Assembly: GCA_013115135.1 (NCBI GenBank) | Contig: JABANP010000637.1 | Location: 1-25,808, forward strand | Origin: Perkinsus olseni | Lineage: Eukaryota; Perkinsozoa; Perkinsida; Perkinsidae | Length of the DNA: 25,808 nt | Direction: 5' to 3' | Notes under the pieces: model-generated | What the model was told of the DNA's origin: nothing | What the model saw: the letters and a program-made list of their open reading frames with translations, nothing else | The model's database searches: none | In this document: piece by piece, positions 1 to 9,329 of the stretch | How the letters are laid out: each line of letters starts with the position of its first letter | Numbering within the stretch: the first letter of the stretch is position 1 | Program-made: the position numbers and the translations under genes

Positions 1-370
1 CTAATGCGGTGCCTGCGCCCACTCCAGACCGTGCTGATTCGGAGAGTATCTCTAACGTTCTGACTAAGGAGTTCGAACGGCTGACGGCTGCTATGACTAA
101 CGCTCTCAGTCATGTTGGACGGCCTCCCCGGGTAACCAGCAACCCCCAGCTCGCCAAGGTGGCAACGGTAAAGGTGGTGGTGGACGATTTCAACAACGTC
201 GTGGTGGTTGTGGTATCTGCAGTGGTCCTCATCGTACGCCTTCTTGCCCGTTCCGCAAGTTCGACTCTGGCTGTATGATCTGCGGTAAGGACGACCACAT
301 GGCCCGCAACTGCCCGGACCACCCCTCTCGTCAGACCACGGCTTCTTTGGTGCAGAAGTCGGGAAACTAG
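1..370 (+). pseudogene. gag: gag 3' end, nucleocapsid zinc knuckles, with a frame break
   Basis: The C-terminal part of Gag packages the element RNA through its nucleocapsid zinc knuckles. From base 3 the plausible reading is in frame 3 (an acidic, helical-looking segment through about base 120). From about base 130 to the TAG at 368-370 it is in frame 2, which carries a basic Gly/Arg/Gln-rich patch and two knuckles: C-X2-C-X3-H-X4-C at about 209-256 (as CGIC...H...C) and a canonical C-X2-C-X4-H-X4-C at 272-313. Frame 2 has stops upstream (98-100) and frame 3 loses its protein-like character after about 130, so the copy appears to carry a 1-base deletion (or 2-base insertion) between about 120 and 175, near the C/G runs. 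The gene ends directly at the frameshift signal into pol. A sequencing error cannot be excluded. Confidence 0.8.
361..367 (+). promoter_or_regulatory. -1 ribosomal frameshift slippery site GGGAAAC
   Basis: The heptamer fits the X XXY YYZ rule in the gag frame: G (361), GGA (362-364), AAC (365-367), with the gag TAG stop at 368-370. Slipping back one base puts ribosomes in the pol frame, which is open from 289 onward. The same heptamer is the established gag-pro slip site of type D simian retroviruses. Its phase, its position against the stop, the 82-base gag/pol overlap and the hairpin that follows all agree. Confidence 0.88.
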
Positions 371-3300
371 CTCGGCAGCCGGTTAGCGGTGACCGGTGTG
401 CCGTAGCTAAGCTAGATGATGTTACTCTGCGGACGTTCGGGGGTTCGCATGGTATGTATCTTTATACCCGTTTAGAGTGTAGTGGACGACATTCCCCTAG
501 TATATGTGCGCTTGTAGATAGCGGTGCTAGTTTGACTATAGTTAAGAAGAAGTTTTTGCCTGAGGGCTGTGTTATTTCCCCTGTTTCGGTGACGACGGTG
601 ACGGCTCTACCTTCGGTATGTTTATCCTTTCTTGGTACGACCACTGTCACCGTGCACTTCTATGATTCTCCCACTATGCTGTCACGACCCGAGCAACGAC
701 CTGGTGGTTTGCCCGGGGACGCTTCAGTGGAGATGACTGTTTATGTGGTAGACGATCTCTCGGCGGATATGTTGTTAGGGTACGATTGGCTTTGGCGATT
801 TGGTCTCGGTCTTCAAGCGGATGCCAGTGGCTTTTGCATCAAGCACGTGAAGTCCTCGACCCCGGTACGCTCAACGCCTTACCCTCCGCCTGGTGTTGCA
901 CGACGACTAGCTCTTCCTTCCTTGTATGCCTACAAGATGCCGGCGACGCCCTCTTCGTCCCCCACTGTGGTGGATACTTCGGTTCCACCCCGACCTTCTA
1001 CTCAGAATGATGACGACGAGTCCCATCGACGACCTGCCCGGCGGAAGCCTTTGTGGTCCTGTGTACGACCCCGACTTAGGCCTGTTATGTATTGCCGCCA
1101 TCCTCCTCGTGTGGACTCGACGGACGTCTCTGCTCATCCAGGGACTTCCCCCCCTGTGACCGACGATGTCTCTTCGGACGTGGTGGCCCCGATAATGAAG
1201 GACCACAAGGCATGGTCTACCACTTCCCAGCATGGTTCGACGACTTCTTCTGCAAGCATAGAGGCACCTGCAAAGGTTGGTCACCGACGCCCTCTGATCA
1301 CGATGGACGACGACGCTATGACGACCCCGCCCGAGGTGGTAGACGAGGATGCTCGCTCCAAGATTACGGCGCTGACGGACGTGGAGCCTAATCCGACCTT
1401 GTACGACGATGACTTCTACAAGTTGAGGGTGATGTTTGCCCAGTCCAAGACCTCGCCTTACCCTCAGTTCAAGTCCTACTTGGGTTCGAAGGCTGGTGAT
1501 TTGACCCCGTACGAAGCTTGGCCGACTCCTTCTATGGCTCCGGGTGACGAGATGGACGACGACGTCATCGGCAAGGACATCGAGGAGTACGCTGTCCCTC
1601 ACCTTCCATCTAAGGAGGAAGAGGAGGTATTCGCGGTCCCCGACTTCGACGTGGATACTCGGCCCGAGCTGGCAGCTGTCGACGCGGTCTGCAAACGGTA
1701 CAAGTCCATCTTCTCTAACAAGATTGGTCGTTGTGACGTGGTTGAGCACGAGATCGAGACCTACGACGCTAAGCCTACGAGGGAGAAGCCAAGGCGGATT
1801 CCCCACGCCTATAGGGACGACATCGTTAAGCAGTTGGACGACTTGGAGAAGCAAGGAGTTATTCGGCGATCCAAGAGCCCGTACGCTGCCCCGTGTGTCT
1901 ACGTTGCCAAGAAGGATGGTGGTGTACGTATGTGTGTCGACTATAGGAAGCTGAACAGTGCCTCTCCACCGTCGGCTTACCCGGTGCCCTTACCCGATTT
2001 TGTTCAAGAAGGCTTGTGTGGTTCTAAGGTCTACAGTAACCTCGACCTCCGGTCCGGGTACTGGCAGATACCTGTACGAGCTTCCGACATTAGCAAAACG
2101 GCCTTCTGTCCTGGTGCTAACTTACCCTTGTACGAGTTCCTCGTCATGCCCTTTGGCCTGCATTCGGCATGCGGTACGTTCCAAGACTTGATGGATCGGA
2201 TTCTCGGTGACCTTCCCTACGTCAAGGTCTACTTGGACGACGTACTCATTTTCTCGCCGGATATGGAAACCCACGCTAAGCACTTGGAGGAGGTTTTCCG
2301 ACGGTTAGCTGAGGCCAAGCTTACCTTGAACGCCGCTAAGTGCAAGTTCGCCGGTGAAGGAGTTAAGTACCTTGGCCACTACTTCGACGAGTTCGGCATG
2401 CACCCCGACCCCGCTCGCATCCAGGCCATAGCCGAGTGGACGCCACCGAGAACTGTGACTGAAGTACGTTCCTTCCTGGGCTTGGTCAACTACTATCGGA
2501 CGTTCATCCCTAGGATGTCGGCCGTAGCTAAGCCCATCCAACGGTTGGTTGGCCTATGCGAGAAGTGCCCCGACGATGTGCCGAAGTATTGGGACGTCGA
2601 TGCTGACGAAGCCTTTGTGAAGCTCAAGAACGCCCTGATCGGTCTCCCGGCCCTGGCGTACCCCGACTTCTCTCGCCCGTTCCAGATCTGCTGTGACGCT
2701 TCCAACTTGGCCATCGGTGGTGTGCTGGAACAAGACGGACGTCCGATCTGCTTTTACTCCCAAGCCTTGTCTGGTGCTGAACTCCGTTGGCATACCTTCG
2801 AGAAGGAAGCGTACGCGCTGTTTCGATGTCTCCAACGGTTCCACGACTACGTCATCGGTCACCCATTGGAGGTTACTATCTACAGTGATCACCGGCCGCT
2901 TCAGCACCTTGCCAAGTGTACGTCCGAACGTGTTCAACGCTGGGTTCTTGCTATGCAAAGGTACCGGTTTGTTGTACGCTATAAGCAAGGCACCAAGAAC
3001 ATCAACGCGGATGTACTCTCTCGACCCCAACTGCCACGGCCTGATCCGGTTGTCGCTGCTCGACAAGTGGCCTTCTGCAACATCAAGGACCTCGGTCAGG
3101 ACGATGCCGGTGTACGTCACTTCTCAGACGACTTTGACTGGCGCCTGCATACTTCCCTGGTGGTCCTGGACACTCTCTTCTCTGTCGACGACATCCGTGA
3201 CGGTCAGGATCTGGACGAGATTGTGTCCATGGTACGAGAGCGAGTCCTAGACGGCCATCCGTTGGGCCGCAATGAGTTCAAGACCCGAGACTTGCTGCCT

Positions 3301-5487
3301 TACCGGAGGATCTGGGCTTCTTTGGACGTCTCTGATGGTGTGTTGGCTCGTCACTATCGGGCGGACGCCTTGGACGAGGTTAAGCTCTTGCCTGTCATCC
3401 CCGATGAGCTTCGTGAACGTGCCCTGCAACACTATCATCAAGAGTCTGGTCATTTTGCCCGCGAGAAGATGCTCAACAAGATGAAGCAGCAGTGCTACTG
3501 GCCGACGATGCACGTGGACGTGGAGGTTCATCTTCAGACCTGTACGAGCTGTCTGTCGGCCGGTCCTATGCCTGCCGCACCGTCACCTCTCTTACCGGTT
3601 CCTGTTGGACGTGTTTGGCATACCTTGGGGATCGACTACCTCAAGATCGGCCCCGGTGTTGGTGGCTTCAAAAGCTTACTGGTGGTTCAAGATTACTTTA
3701 CGAAGTGGGCGGAAGCCTACCCGCTTCGAACGGAGACGGTTGAGGAATCTCTTCCTCATTTGTTGGGTCTCTTCGCTCGCTATGGACCACCGGTACGGAT
3801 TCACTCTGACCAAGGAGCCCAGTTTGAGAGTGCCTTGTTCAGGGCTACCCTGGACGCTCTAGGTATATCGAAGTCCCGGACGACTATCTACCACCCGGCC
3901 GGTAATGGCCTAGTAGAGCGACTTAACGGTACGATCCTGTCCATGCTAAGAAGGCACTGTGCTATTCCTGATTGGCCGGCCCATCTACCCGCCTTGCTGT
4001 TCAAGTATAATACGGCTATCCACACGTCTACTGGTTATAGCCCCTTTATGCTTATGTATGGACGCGAGCCCCCCGCTGACTTCGTACCGATAACCTCTGC
4101 TTATAGCTCCCTGGTGTTTGACACGGAGACCTATGGTCAGTACGTCGCTCGTGTACGTGCCTACTTGGACGACGAGGTAGATCAAGCAGTGACTCATGCG
4201 GCGGCTAGATACAAGTCCTTCTACGACCGCAAGGCCAAGCCGTCGGCTTTCTACCCGAATGCCAGAGTGTTTCTGCGAGTGCACGTCCCTAATAACAAGC
4301 TGGCTCCGCGCTGGGAAGGTGACTGGTACGTTCTGGACATCGTCGGTTCTCAAGACCCCGTCAAGGTGCTTCGTCTTAAGCACGTGATAACTGGGGAGAT
4401 CAAGATCAGCAACGTGGACCATGTGAGGTTGGACCCTGTTCAACCCGACCAACTTCCGGACGGCCTTCTTCAACGAGTTAATCGTGAGGTTCCCGATCTA
4501 CCACCGGTCCCTGCCTTCAACCCGGAGGCACCGCCAGCTGATGTGCTACATCCCCGACGAGTTCCGCCGCCGTCGACTATGGCTGACGAGGATGAGTTCC
4601 TGTACGGCGCTCCTGCTATTCCTCCGGCCCCGGCTGAGAACGTACGACCACCACCTCCGGTGCCTGTGCCCTCGACAGTATCAGCTCCTCGACGACATGT
4701 CCTTCGGCCAGGACCCGTGGCACGACCATCACCGACGCCTTTGGCCCCTACGCCTCCAGTCCGTGATTCGCCAGGTCTTGCAGACTTTGCGACGCCGACG
4801 GCTTCCCCGGTTGCGGACGTTTCGGCCGCGACTGGCTCCCCGTCGAGGCTTGCGCCTTCTCGACCCTCGTTAGCGACTCCCCTTGATGAGCCCGCTTCAC
4901 CAGTACTCCCACCGTTGCCCTCGAGACCGTCTGATGAGCCTACTCCGGTACGCTCCCGATCTCCGTCTCATTTATTGGTGACTCCCGACGAGTACTCTTC
5001 CCCCTCGGCGCCGTCACGTGACACTTCAAGGTTGGTTGACGAGCCTCCCTCTGGACGCTCACGGTCACCGCCTTCATCGTCACCACGCCCTGCTCAGCCG
5101 TCGATGGCCTCGTCATCGCCATCTCGGCCATCTCGGTCGTCTGATGAGCCTACCCCGGTACGCTCCCGATCAACGACTCCGGTTGCTCCACGAGAGACTC
5201 CCGAAGAATCTACGCCCCCGCTTCCTATGGTGGATAGCCCTGCTACGGAGCGTGATTTCGAGTCCCCTCAAGGAACGGCAACGCCTTCTTCGGACCCCGA
5301 TTCGGTTCAACAACCCCCGGCGGAAGCGTCTCCGCCATGTACGGATGTCGACCCTGAGCCCACGAGACCATTCACACGGTCTAGGGCTGGCCGTCAACCC
5401 CGACCACCCGTTCGCTTCGACCCTGATACGTACGTCCCTGTGGCTCTCCGTAGTGAGCAAGGACACGTACGTTCTGACTCTTCTTAA
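367..5487 (+). CDS. pol: Pol polyprotein: protease, reverse transcriptase, RNase H, integrase
   Basis: This polyprotein matures Gag-Pol, copies the RNA to DNA and integrates it. It is probably entered by -1 frameshifting at 367; the first in-frame ATG is at 454, and residues are counted from it. Protease: DSGAS at 22-26 with an LLG motif near 107. A low-complexity linker covers about 140-400. RT: about 468-640, with Asp531 in the NLDL motif and YLDD at 593-596. RNase H: Asp748, Glu783, Asp812 and Asp853. Integrase zinc domain: His995, His1000, Cys1030, Cys1033 (H-X4-H-X29-C-X2-C). Catalytic core: Asp1061, Asp1119, Glu1155, giving D-X57-D-X35-E. An SH3-like GPY/F-type end starts near 1283 with LAPRWEGDWY; no chromodomain is seen. 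A disordered Pro/Ser/Arg tail runs from about 1345 to 1677. All catalytic residues are present and there is no internal stop, so the enzymes could be active. Confidence 0.96.
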   Translation, partial: LARQPVSGDRCAVAKLDDVTLRTFGGSHGMYLYTRLECSGRHSPSICALVDSGASLTIVKKKFLPEGCVISPVSVTTVTALPSVCLSFLGTTTVTVHFYDSPTMLSRPEQRPGGLPGDASVEMTVYVVDDLSADMLLGYDWLWRFGLGLQADASGFCIKHVKSSTPVRSTPYPPPGVARRLALPSLYAYKMPATPSSSPTVVDTSVPPRPSTQNDDDESHRRPARRKPLWSCVRPRLRPVMYCRHPPRVDSTDVSAHPGTSPPVTDDVSSDVVAPIMKDHKAWSTTSQHGSTTSSASIEAPAKVGHRRPLITMDDDAMTTPPEVVDEDARSKITALTDVEPNPTLYDDDFYKLRVMFAQSKTSPYPQFKSYLGSKAGDLTPYEAWPTPSMAPGDEMDDDVIGKDIEEYAVPHLPSKEEEEVFAVPDFDVDTRPELAAVDAVCKRYKSIFSNKIGRCDVVEHEIETYDAKPTREKPRRIPHAYRDDIVKQLDDLEKQGVIRRSKSPYAAPCVYVAKKDGGVRMCVDYRKLNSASPPSAYPVPLPDFVQEGLCGSKVYSNLDLRSGYWQIPVRASDISKTAFCPGANLPLYEFLVMPFGLHSACGTFQDLMDRILGDLPYVKVYLDDVLIFSPDMETHAKHLEEVFRRLAEAKLTLNAAKCKFAGEGVKYLGHYFDEFGMHPDPARIQAIAEWTPPRTVTEVRSFLGLVNYYRTFIPRMSAVAKPIQRLVGLCEKCPDDVPKYWDVDADEAFVKLKNALIGLPALAYPDFSRPFQICCDASNLAIGGVLEQDGRPICFYSQALSGAELRWHTFEKEAYALFRCLQRFHDYVIGHPLEVTIYSDHRPLQHLAKCTSERVQRWVLAMQRYRFVVRYKQGTKNINADVLSRPQLPRPDPVVAARQVAFCNIKDLGQDDAGVRHFSDDFDWRLHTSLVVLDTLFSVDDIRDGQDLDEIVSMVRERVLDGHPLGRNEFKTRDLLPYRRIWASLDVSDGVLARHYRADALDEVKLLPVIPDELRERALQHYHQESGHFAREKMLNKMKQQCYWPTMHVDVEVHLQTCTSCLSAGPMPAAPSPLLPVPVGRVWHTLGIDYLKIGPGVGGFKSLLVVQDYFTKWAEAYPLRTETVEESLPHLLGLFARYGPPVRIHSDQGAQFESALFRATLDALGISKSRTTIYHPAGNGLVERLNGTILSMLRRHCAIPDWPAHLPALLFKYNTAIHTSTGYSPFMLMYGREPPADFVPITSAYSSLVFDTETYGQYVARVRAYLDDEVDQAVTHAAARYKSFYDRKAKPSAFYPNARVFLRVHVPNNKLAPRWEGDWYVLDIVGSQDPVKVLRLKHVITGEIKISNVDHVRLDPVQPDQLPDGLLQRVNREVPDLPPVPAFNPEAPPADVLHPRRVPPPSTMADEDEFLYGAPAIPPAPAENVRPPPPVPVPSTVSAPRRHVLRPGPVARPSPTPLAPTPPVRDSPGLADFATPTASPVADVSAATGSPSRLAPSRPSLATPLDEPASPVLPPLPSRPSDEPTPVRSRSPSHLLVTPDEYSSPSAPSRDTSRLVDEPPSGRSRSPPSSSPRPAQPSMASSSPSRPSRSSDEPTPVRSRSTTPVAPRETPEESTPPLPMVDSPATERDFESPQGTATPSSDPDSVQQPPAEASPPCTDVDPEPTRPFTRSRAGRQPRPPVRFDPDTYVPVALRSEQGHVRSDSS
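368..414 (+). promoter_or_regulatory. Frameshift-stimulating stem-loop, possible pseudoknot
   Basis: Three consecutive helices stack: TAGCT 368-372 with AGCTA 405-409, CGGCA 373-377 with TGCCG 399-403, and CCGGT 379-383 with ACCGG 392-396. They close an 8-base loop at 384-391. The first GC-rich stem starts 5 bases after the slippery site, within the usual spacing. Loop bases TAGC (384-387) can also pair with GCTA at 411-414, giving a possible H-type pseudoknot. Pairing was read by eye and no folding energy was computed. Confidence 0.78.
4500..5487 (+). other. Pro/Ser/Arg-rich C-terminal tail of Pol
   Basis: After the SH3-like integrase end, Pol continues for about 330 residues of Pro, Ser, Arg and acidic residues, far longer than the usual short tail or chromodomain. 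It contains repeated DEP...RSRS blocks. The DNA behind two of them is a near-identical direct repeat, 4930-4961 and 5140-5170, offset by 210 bases. RS dipeptides recall SR proteins, but that is only a resemblance. The region stays open, so it is presumably translated. It could be an integrase targeting tail or a spacer. Confidence 0.75.
4930..5170 (+). repeat. Internal direct repeat in the pol tail (two 31-32-bp copies)
   Basis: Copies at 4930-4961 and 5140-5170 are nearly identical and encode SDEPTPVRSRS both times. The 210-base offset is a multiple of three, so the duplication kept the reading frame. A third, diverged version (DEP...GRSRS) lies between them. Confidence 0.7.
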
Positions 5488-5509
5488 TTGAGGATGATGG
5501 TTGGTACGT

Positions 5510-5523
5510 GAGGAGGAAGGGAG
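5510..5523 (+). promoter_or_regulatory. Purine run, possible internal polypurine tract
   Basis: GAGGAGGAAGGGAG is an uninterrupted 14-base purine tract just downstream of the pol stop. Polypurine tracts prime plus-strand DNA, and some retroelements have a second, internal one. It is longer than the run before the 3' LTR. Chance in a G-rich spacer is also possible. Confidence 0.3.
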
Positions 5524-5855
5524 TTGGTGCACCCTTCTGACTCTTTATACAGCTCTGAGTTGGACGATTTCCGGCCTCCTCTATGCCACCCATTGTAAGC
5601 CTGCCGGCAGCCTATCCCCCGTGTACGGATAGTTCCTCTTGTTCCCCGTTCTGTTCTGCGACGAAGCCTGTTATTTGGTCGGTGTATGCTGGACGTCGAC
5701 GTTTTGTACAACCACGTTATTCTGCCTTGTTAAGGTGTTACTTCTCTCGCACTACGATTCGGTTCTCAAGGACGCCGATTGTGCGCTGTAATTCTCGCTC
5801 GCCCGGACGTTTCACGTCACGCGAGCCGCTCTTCCGGTCTGAGATCTGATGGTAC

Positions 5856-5894
5856 CCGCGCTGATTCTCAAGGCTACCCTCACTTCTCTTTTAG
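5856..5894 (+). promoter_or_regulatory. Candidate 3' splice acceptor for an ORF3 mRNA
   Basis: A branch-point-like CGCTGAT (about 5859-5865) is followed by a pyrimidine-rich stretch, CTTCTCTTTTAG, ending with AG at 5893-5894. The first in-frame ORF3 ATG lies 25 bases downstream at 5920. The arrangement resembles env acceptors in retroviruses. The donor would lie near the 5' LTR, outside the window. Confidence 0.45.
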
Positions 5895-5919
5895 CCCGGT
5901 ACGTTTTTCGCTCTCTCTT

Positions 5920-8900
5920 ATGAGCCTACGCCCACTCCTGACTGAGATTACCGGTCGTCCGCCCTCTACTGGCCAGCAGGACAACGTCTCCTTCCGCCAG
6001 ATCACGGACGCTGTCATTGGCCCTGATCCGCCTACCCCGAAGAGTTCACGTTTTGGTAAGTACGCCGAGTCCGCCATCTTGGTCCACACCCCCCAAGACA
6101 CCTTGCAGCCATGCGAGGATCGTGATGAGAACGGCAAGATCTGCAAGGTTCGTGACAGGCACATGAACGCTTACCAGACGGTCCCTGGCTTATCGGCCGA
6201 GTACGTGCCCGCCTACTTGGACGCTGTGACTATCACCGGTCTACTAAGGTCCAAGGTCGGACGTGGCAGTCCGTTCCAGACTCCTAAGGTACGCAAGATG
6301 ATCCAAGGCTACCGTCCTGCGTGGGAGGAGGAAAGTATTCCCTTCTCCCAGATGGCTTTCGGTTACAAGATCGTGTTCGCTCCTCCTCCTGTGGACGCTA
6401 ACCCTGCCGACCATACCTTGGAGCACCTATTGCGGACGAGCCTGGTCTACCCGTACGACAAGACGTCGTACTGCCTCCTGTGCCTGGCCATTGCCAATTG
6501 GCGGCGCAGATATCAGCCTGTGGACGAGCCCTTGCCTGTGGACCCGACGTTGACTTCGGCGGAGTTATCTTCCTGTGAAGCCCTCTTTGTTCGTCATTGC
6601 GGACGTCATGGAGCACCTACGATCCACACTCAGAGTTTGTCTAAGGAGAAGCTGTGTGCCCCTAAGGTGTATCCTCTGTTCTTCATCGACCTCAAGGTTG
6701 GACGACGAAGCGACACTAGGACGTACGTCACTGAGGACTTCACCGATATGTCTAAGGCGGACACCCTTCCGGACGATCTCAAGGAGATTGGCTCTTACAT
6801 TCGGGATTACTGTATGTCTGACCCCGACTTGTACGGCGTTTTTGTTCACCCCGGTATCCAGAGGTTGATGGTTTGGATGGTTGGTTCTCTCAAGGACGCC
6901 TTCCCCGTGAGTTTTCTCAAGGAGGCTCACCCCTCTATTATGTGGGCTCTCTTGGTTAGGGTTCTGGACGCTTACCGAGAGGCTCGCAAGCCCGTCGCCA
7001 TCAACGATACCACCTCTGTTCAAGGTTCCCCTGGAGCCTCTAATTCGGCCGCCTCAGAGAGGGACCGTACGACCCCTTCTCCGGAGCCGGCAAGCTTTTC
7101 CCGTCAGCAGGAGCTACCGCCAAAACCTACCGCTTCTCCAACGCCTGGTACGGTGATAGATCTGACGACGACCTCGACATCGGCGCCGCCCCGCCCTGCT
7201 ACGGCTGTGAGACGATCAGGTCGTGGAGGATTCCGAGGACGTGTTAATCCTAATCCTCCTTCTTCTCAACGGCGTACGCCGACTCCGACTCCGGCGCCTG
7301 AGCACGATCCGGTACCATTACCAGCACGGCCTTTCAGAAGCCTACCGTACGCCCAAGACCCTAGGGTACCTCTACACTCTCCTCAAGGACGCCCCGCACC
7401 TCTACCCCGTCCCTCGGGTTATGATCGTGAGGGGAGGGAGGAGAGACCAGTGGAGTACGCCTACAGGTATGATCCTCACCCGAGTGACTACGAGTACCGG
7501 TACGGTAGCCCTTCTCAATTTTTCGTGCGTCGAGGTTATCCGGACTATCGAGACCGCCGCTCAGTCGACGGACGTCGCTACTTCCCCGGTGGCTGCATAC
7601 CGTACGTCGAGCCTGGCCCGAACTACTACAACCCGGAACATGCTCCTCGCCCTCGCTACGACGACGTTGGACGCCGAAGCCGGTATGACGAGTACGCTGA
7701 CTACTACGACGAGAGAGACCAGTATGCCTACGAGAGAAGTCGCAGCCCCCGCTACGAGTCCCGATGCGTTCTTCGTGGAGCTCCGCGCGATGACCATGCT
7801 GACCTCGTACGACTACCCCCACATTGGATGGAAGTGGTCGCTCAGCACAATGGTACGACGGCTGACTCTATCTACCGGACGTTGCAGGAGGACGCTGCCA
7901 TCTTGGGCTACCGGTTCGGCTCTCCAGAGTTCGTCAACTACCTCTTCGTACGTGGTCTCCGCAACCTCATGTACGACGCCGATCTGCGCCTACGTGAACG
8001 CCATCCTGTGGCCCAGCCTAGAGCCGACTCTGTGGTGTTGAGACCAGCTCCCGCAAGGACGACGAGGCAGGTGGAAGAAGACTTCGACGACTTGTACGGA
8101 AGACTTGGTAGTGGCGAGGACACCAACAACCCGAGTGCGGTCATTACTGATCCTGCCGTTGTAGAGGCCGACCACGAGAAGGACGTCAATGTTGAGGACG
8201 ATGAAGCCGACGCCCCTGCGGACGTGCAGCAAGATGTCCCGGTGATACCCGAGTGGGCTCTGTTCTTCGCTGGTGTTCAAGAGGCTCCTCCGAAGGCTCT
8301 TCCGCCGATTCCTGCGAGCTTTCGTACGAAGAACTGCACTTGGTACGACCTCCTGGCTGGTAGTCAGCGACGACCCGACCTCGACTGGGTGGATAACGAG
8401 GACGTCCTCTCTGGCAACTCCGCTGATGAGTGGCAATGGGACGCCGTGTCTGAGTGGACGCAGTTTTGGGAAAGGCATTCTCATATCCTGCCCGACTCGT
8501 GCCTCAAGGAAGTTCGGACGTTCAATGCGGTCTGCCTACCCGTGGCTAGCGGCTTTATACCGGCCAAGGATAAGCTCTGGTCTTACCATCTTGACGGACG
8601 CGTATTGGTTATGACTGGCCTGGCCGCTGGTTCAAGGAACGCCTCTGCTAAGTCCACCAACTGTGACGGTTGGGTACCCTTATCGTACGAGCTGCTGCGT
8701 TGGTGCCATGGTGCTGGATTGTACGTGATGACTATTCTCAACCATACTGAGAAAGGTGTCTACGCTGGTCCGGACGCTCGCCACAAGATGCTCAATGAAG
8801 CCAATCTGGTTTTCTGTTGTCCGGCTCACGCCTCGGCCGCGGTTTATCGTCTGACCTTGCTGTCCAACTTGTACCCTCCGATACCCGGACGTACCCTTTA

Positions 8901-9329
8901 TACGTTCAGGTCTCGCAAGTGTTGGGATACGGACCTTCGTGATGCTCATGGTCACTGGACGGGTGTCACGTACGACGAAGCCCAGGCTATGCTACAGCTG
9001 ACTTTCCGTACGACTAACACTGCCGCCAACGCCGAGCTTACTGGTATGGACGCCTTGGCTCCGCGTGAGTTCGAGGTACAGTTTTGGGGTTCAGCTTCGG
9101 ACGAGACTGTCAAGAAGGCCAGACATGAGAACGAGAAGGAGTCCCCCGAGATGAGGCTTCACCACTTCGCCCGTCATGGTACGCCTTCCGACCGTATGGC
9201 TTATATGAGTATGTTCTCGACACGGTATCAAGACCCGGCCAACCCCTTTCGTCGTGAAGGACCTCTTCAAGGACCTGGTCAGACTCTCGGACGCCTTATG
9301 GACGACGTTGCCGAATGTACGGCTTGGGC
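5920..9329 (+). CDS. Large third ORF of unknown function, split by a LINE
   Basis: I do not recognise this protein. It starts at ATG 5920; the frame is open upstream only without an ATG. Original coding runs about 1,137 codons to the insertion point near 9329; the few codons read beyond it, to a stop at 9553, are LINE sequence. Four parts can be seen. Residues 1-360 look globular. About 365-620 are disordered, with Pro/Ser/Thr first, an RGG-like patch at 431-441, then a Tyr/Arg/Asp-rich stretch at about 508-617. A helical segment at about 626-697 is followed by an acidic linker at about 718-775. A second globular part rich in Trp, Cys and His runs from about 776 to the break. No signal peptide, membrane segment or furin-like site is evident, so the env position does not imply an envelope protein. 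RGG and Tyr-rich tracts suggest RNA binding or condensation (inference). Confidence 0.85.

Larger units (their letters stand above)
5488..5919 (+). other. Spacer between pol and ORF3
   Basis: This 432-base stretch has stops in the pol/ORF3 frame and no protein-like ORF that I can support. It contains a 14-base purine run (5510-5523) and, near its end, a candidate 3' splice site. The ORF3 frame is open upstream to about 5779, but the first in-frame ATG is 5920, so that stretch is most likely leader. Confidence 0.65.

Noticed and set aside
907..1854. 315-residue minus-strand ORF
   Set aside because: It lies fully inside pol (protease-RT linker and early RT) and is the shadow of a CpG-rich coding strand; it has no recognisable motif.
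4300..4500. Chromodomain at the integrase C-terminus
   Set aside because: Only the SH3-like GPY/F-type segment is visible; no aromatic-cage pattern follows, and the sequence turns directly into Pro/Ser-rich tail.
5779..5919. ORF3 starting at 5779
   Set aside because: Position 5779 is TTG, not ATG. The stretch up to 5920 overlaps the candidate splice acceptor and shows no protein-like pattern, so ATG 5920 is preferred.
7223..8041. 272-residue plus-strand ORF in another frame of ORF3
   Set aside because: It overlaps the low-complexity middle of ORF3 completely, and its Thr/Arg/Leu-rich reading is what the Tyr/Arg/Asp codons give in a shifted frame. I see no independent evidence.
5920..9329. 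ORF3 as an envelope glycoprotein
   Set aside because: Position fits, but there is no signal peptide, no C-terminal membrane anchor and no fusion-peptide or cleavage-site pattern; the centre is RGG- and Tyr-rich instead.
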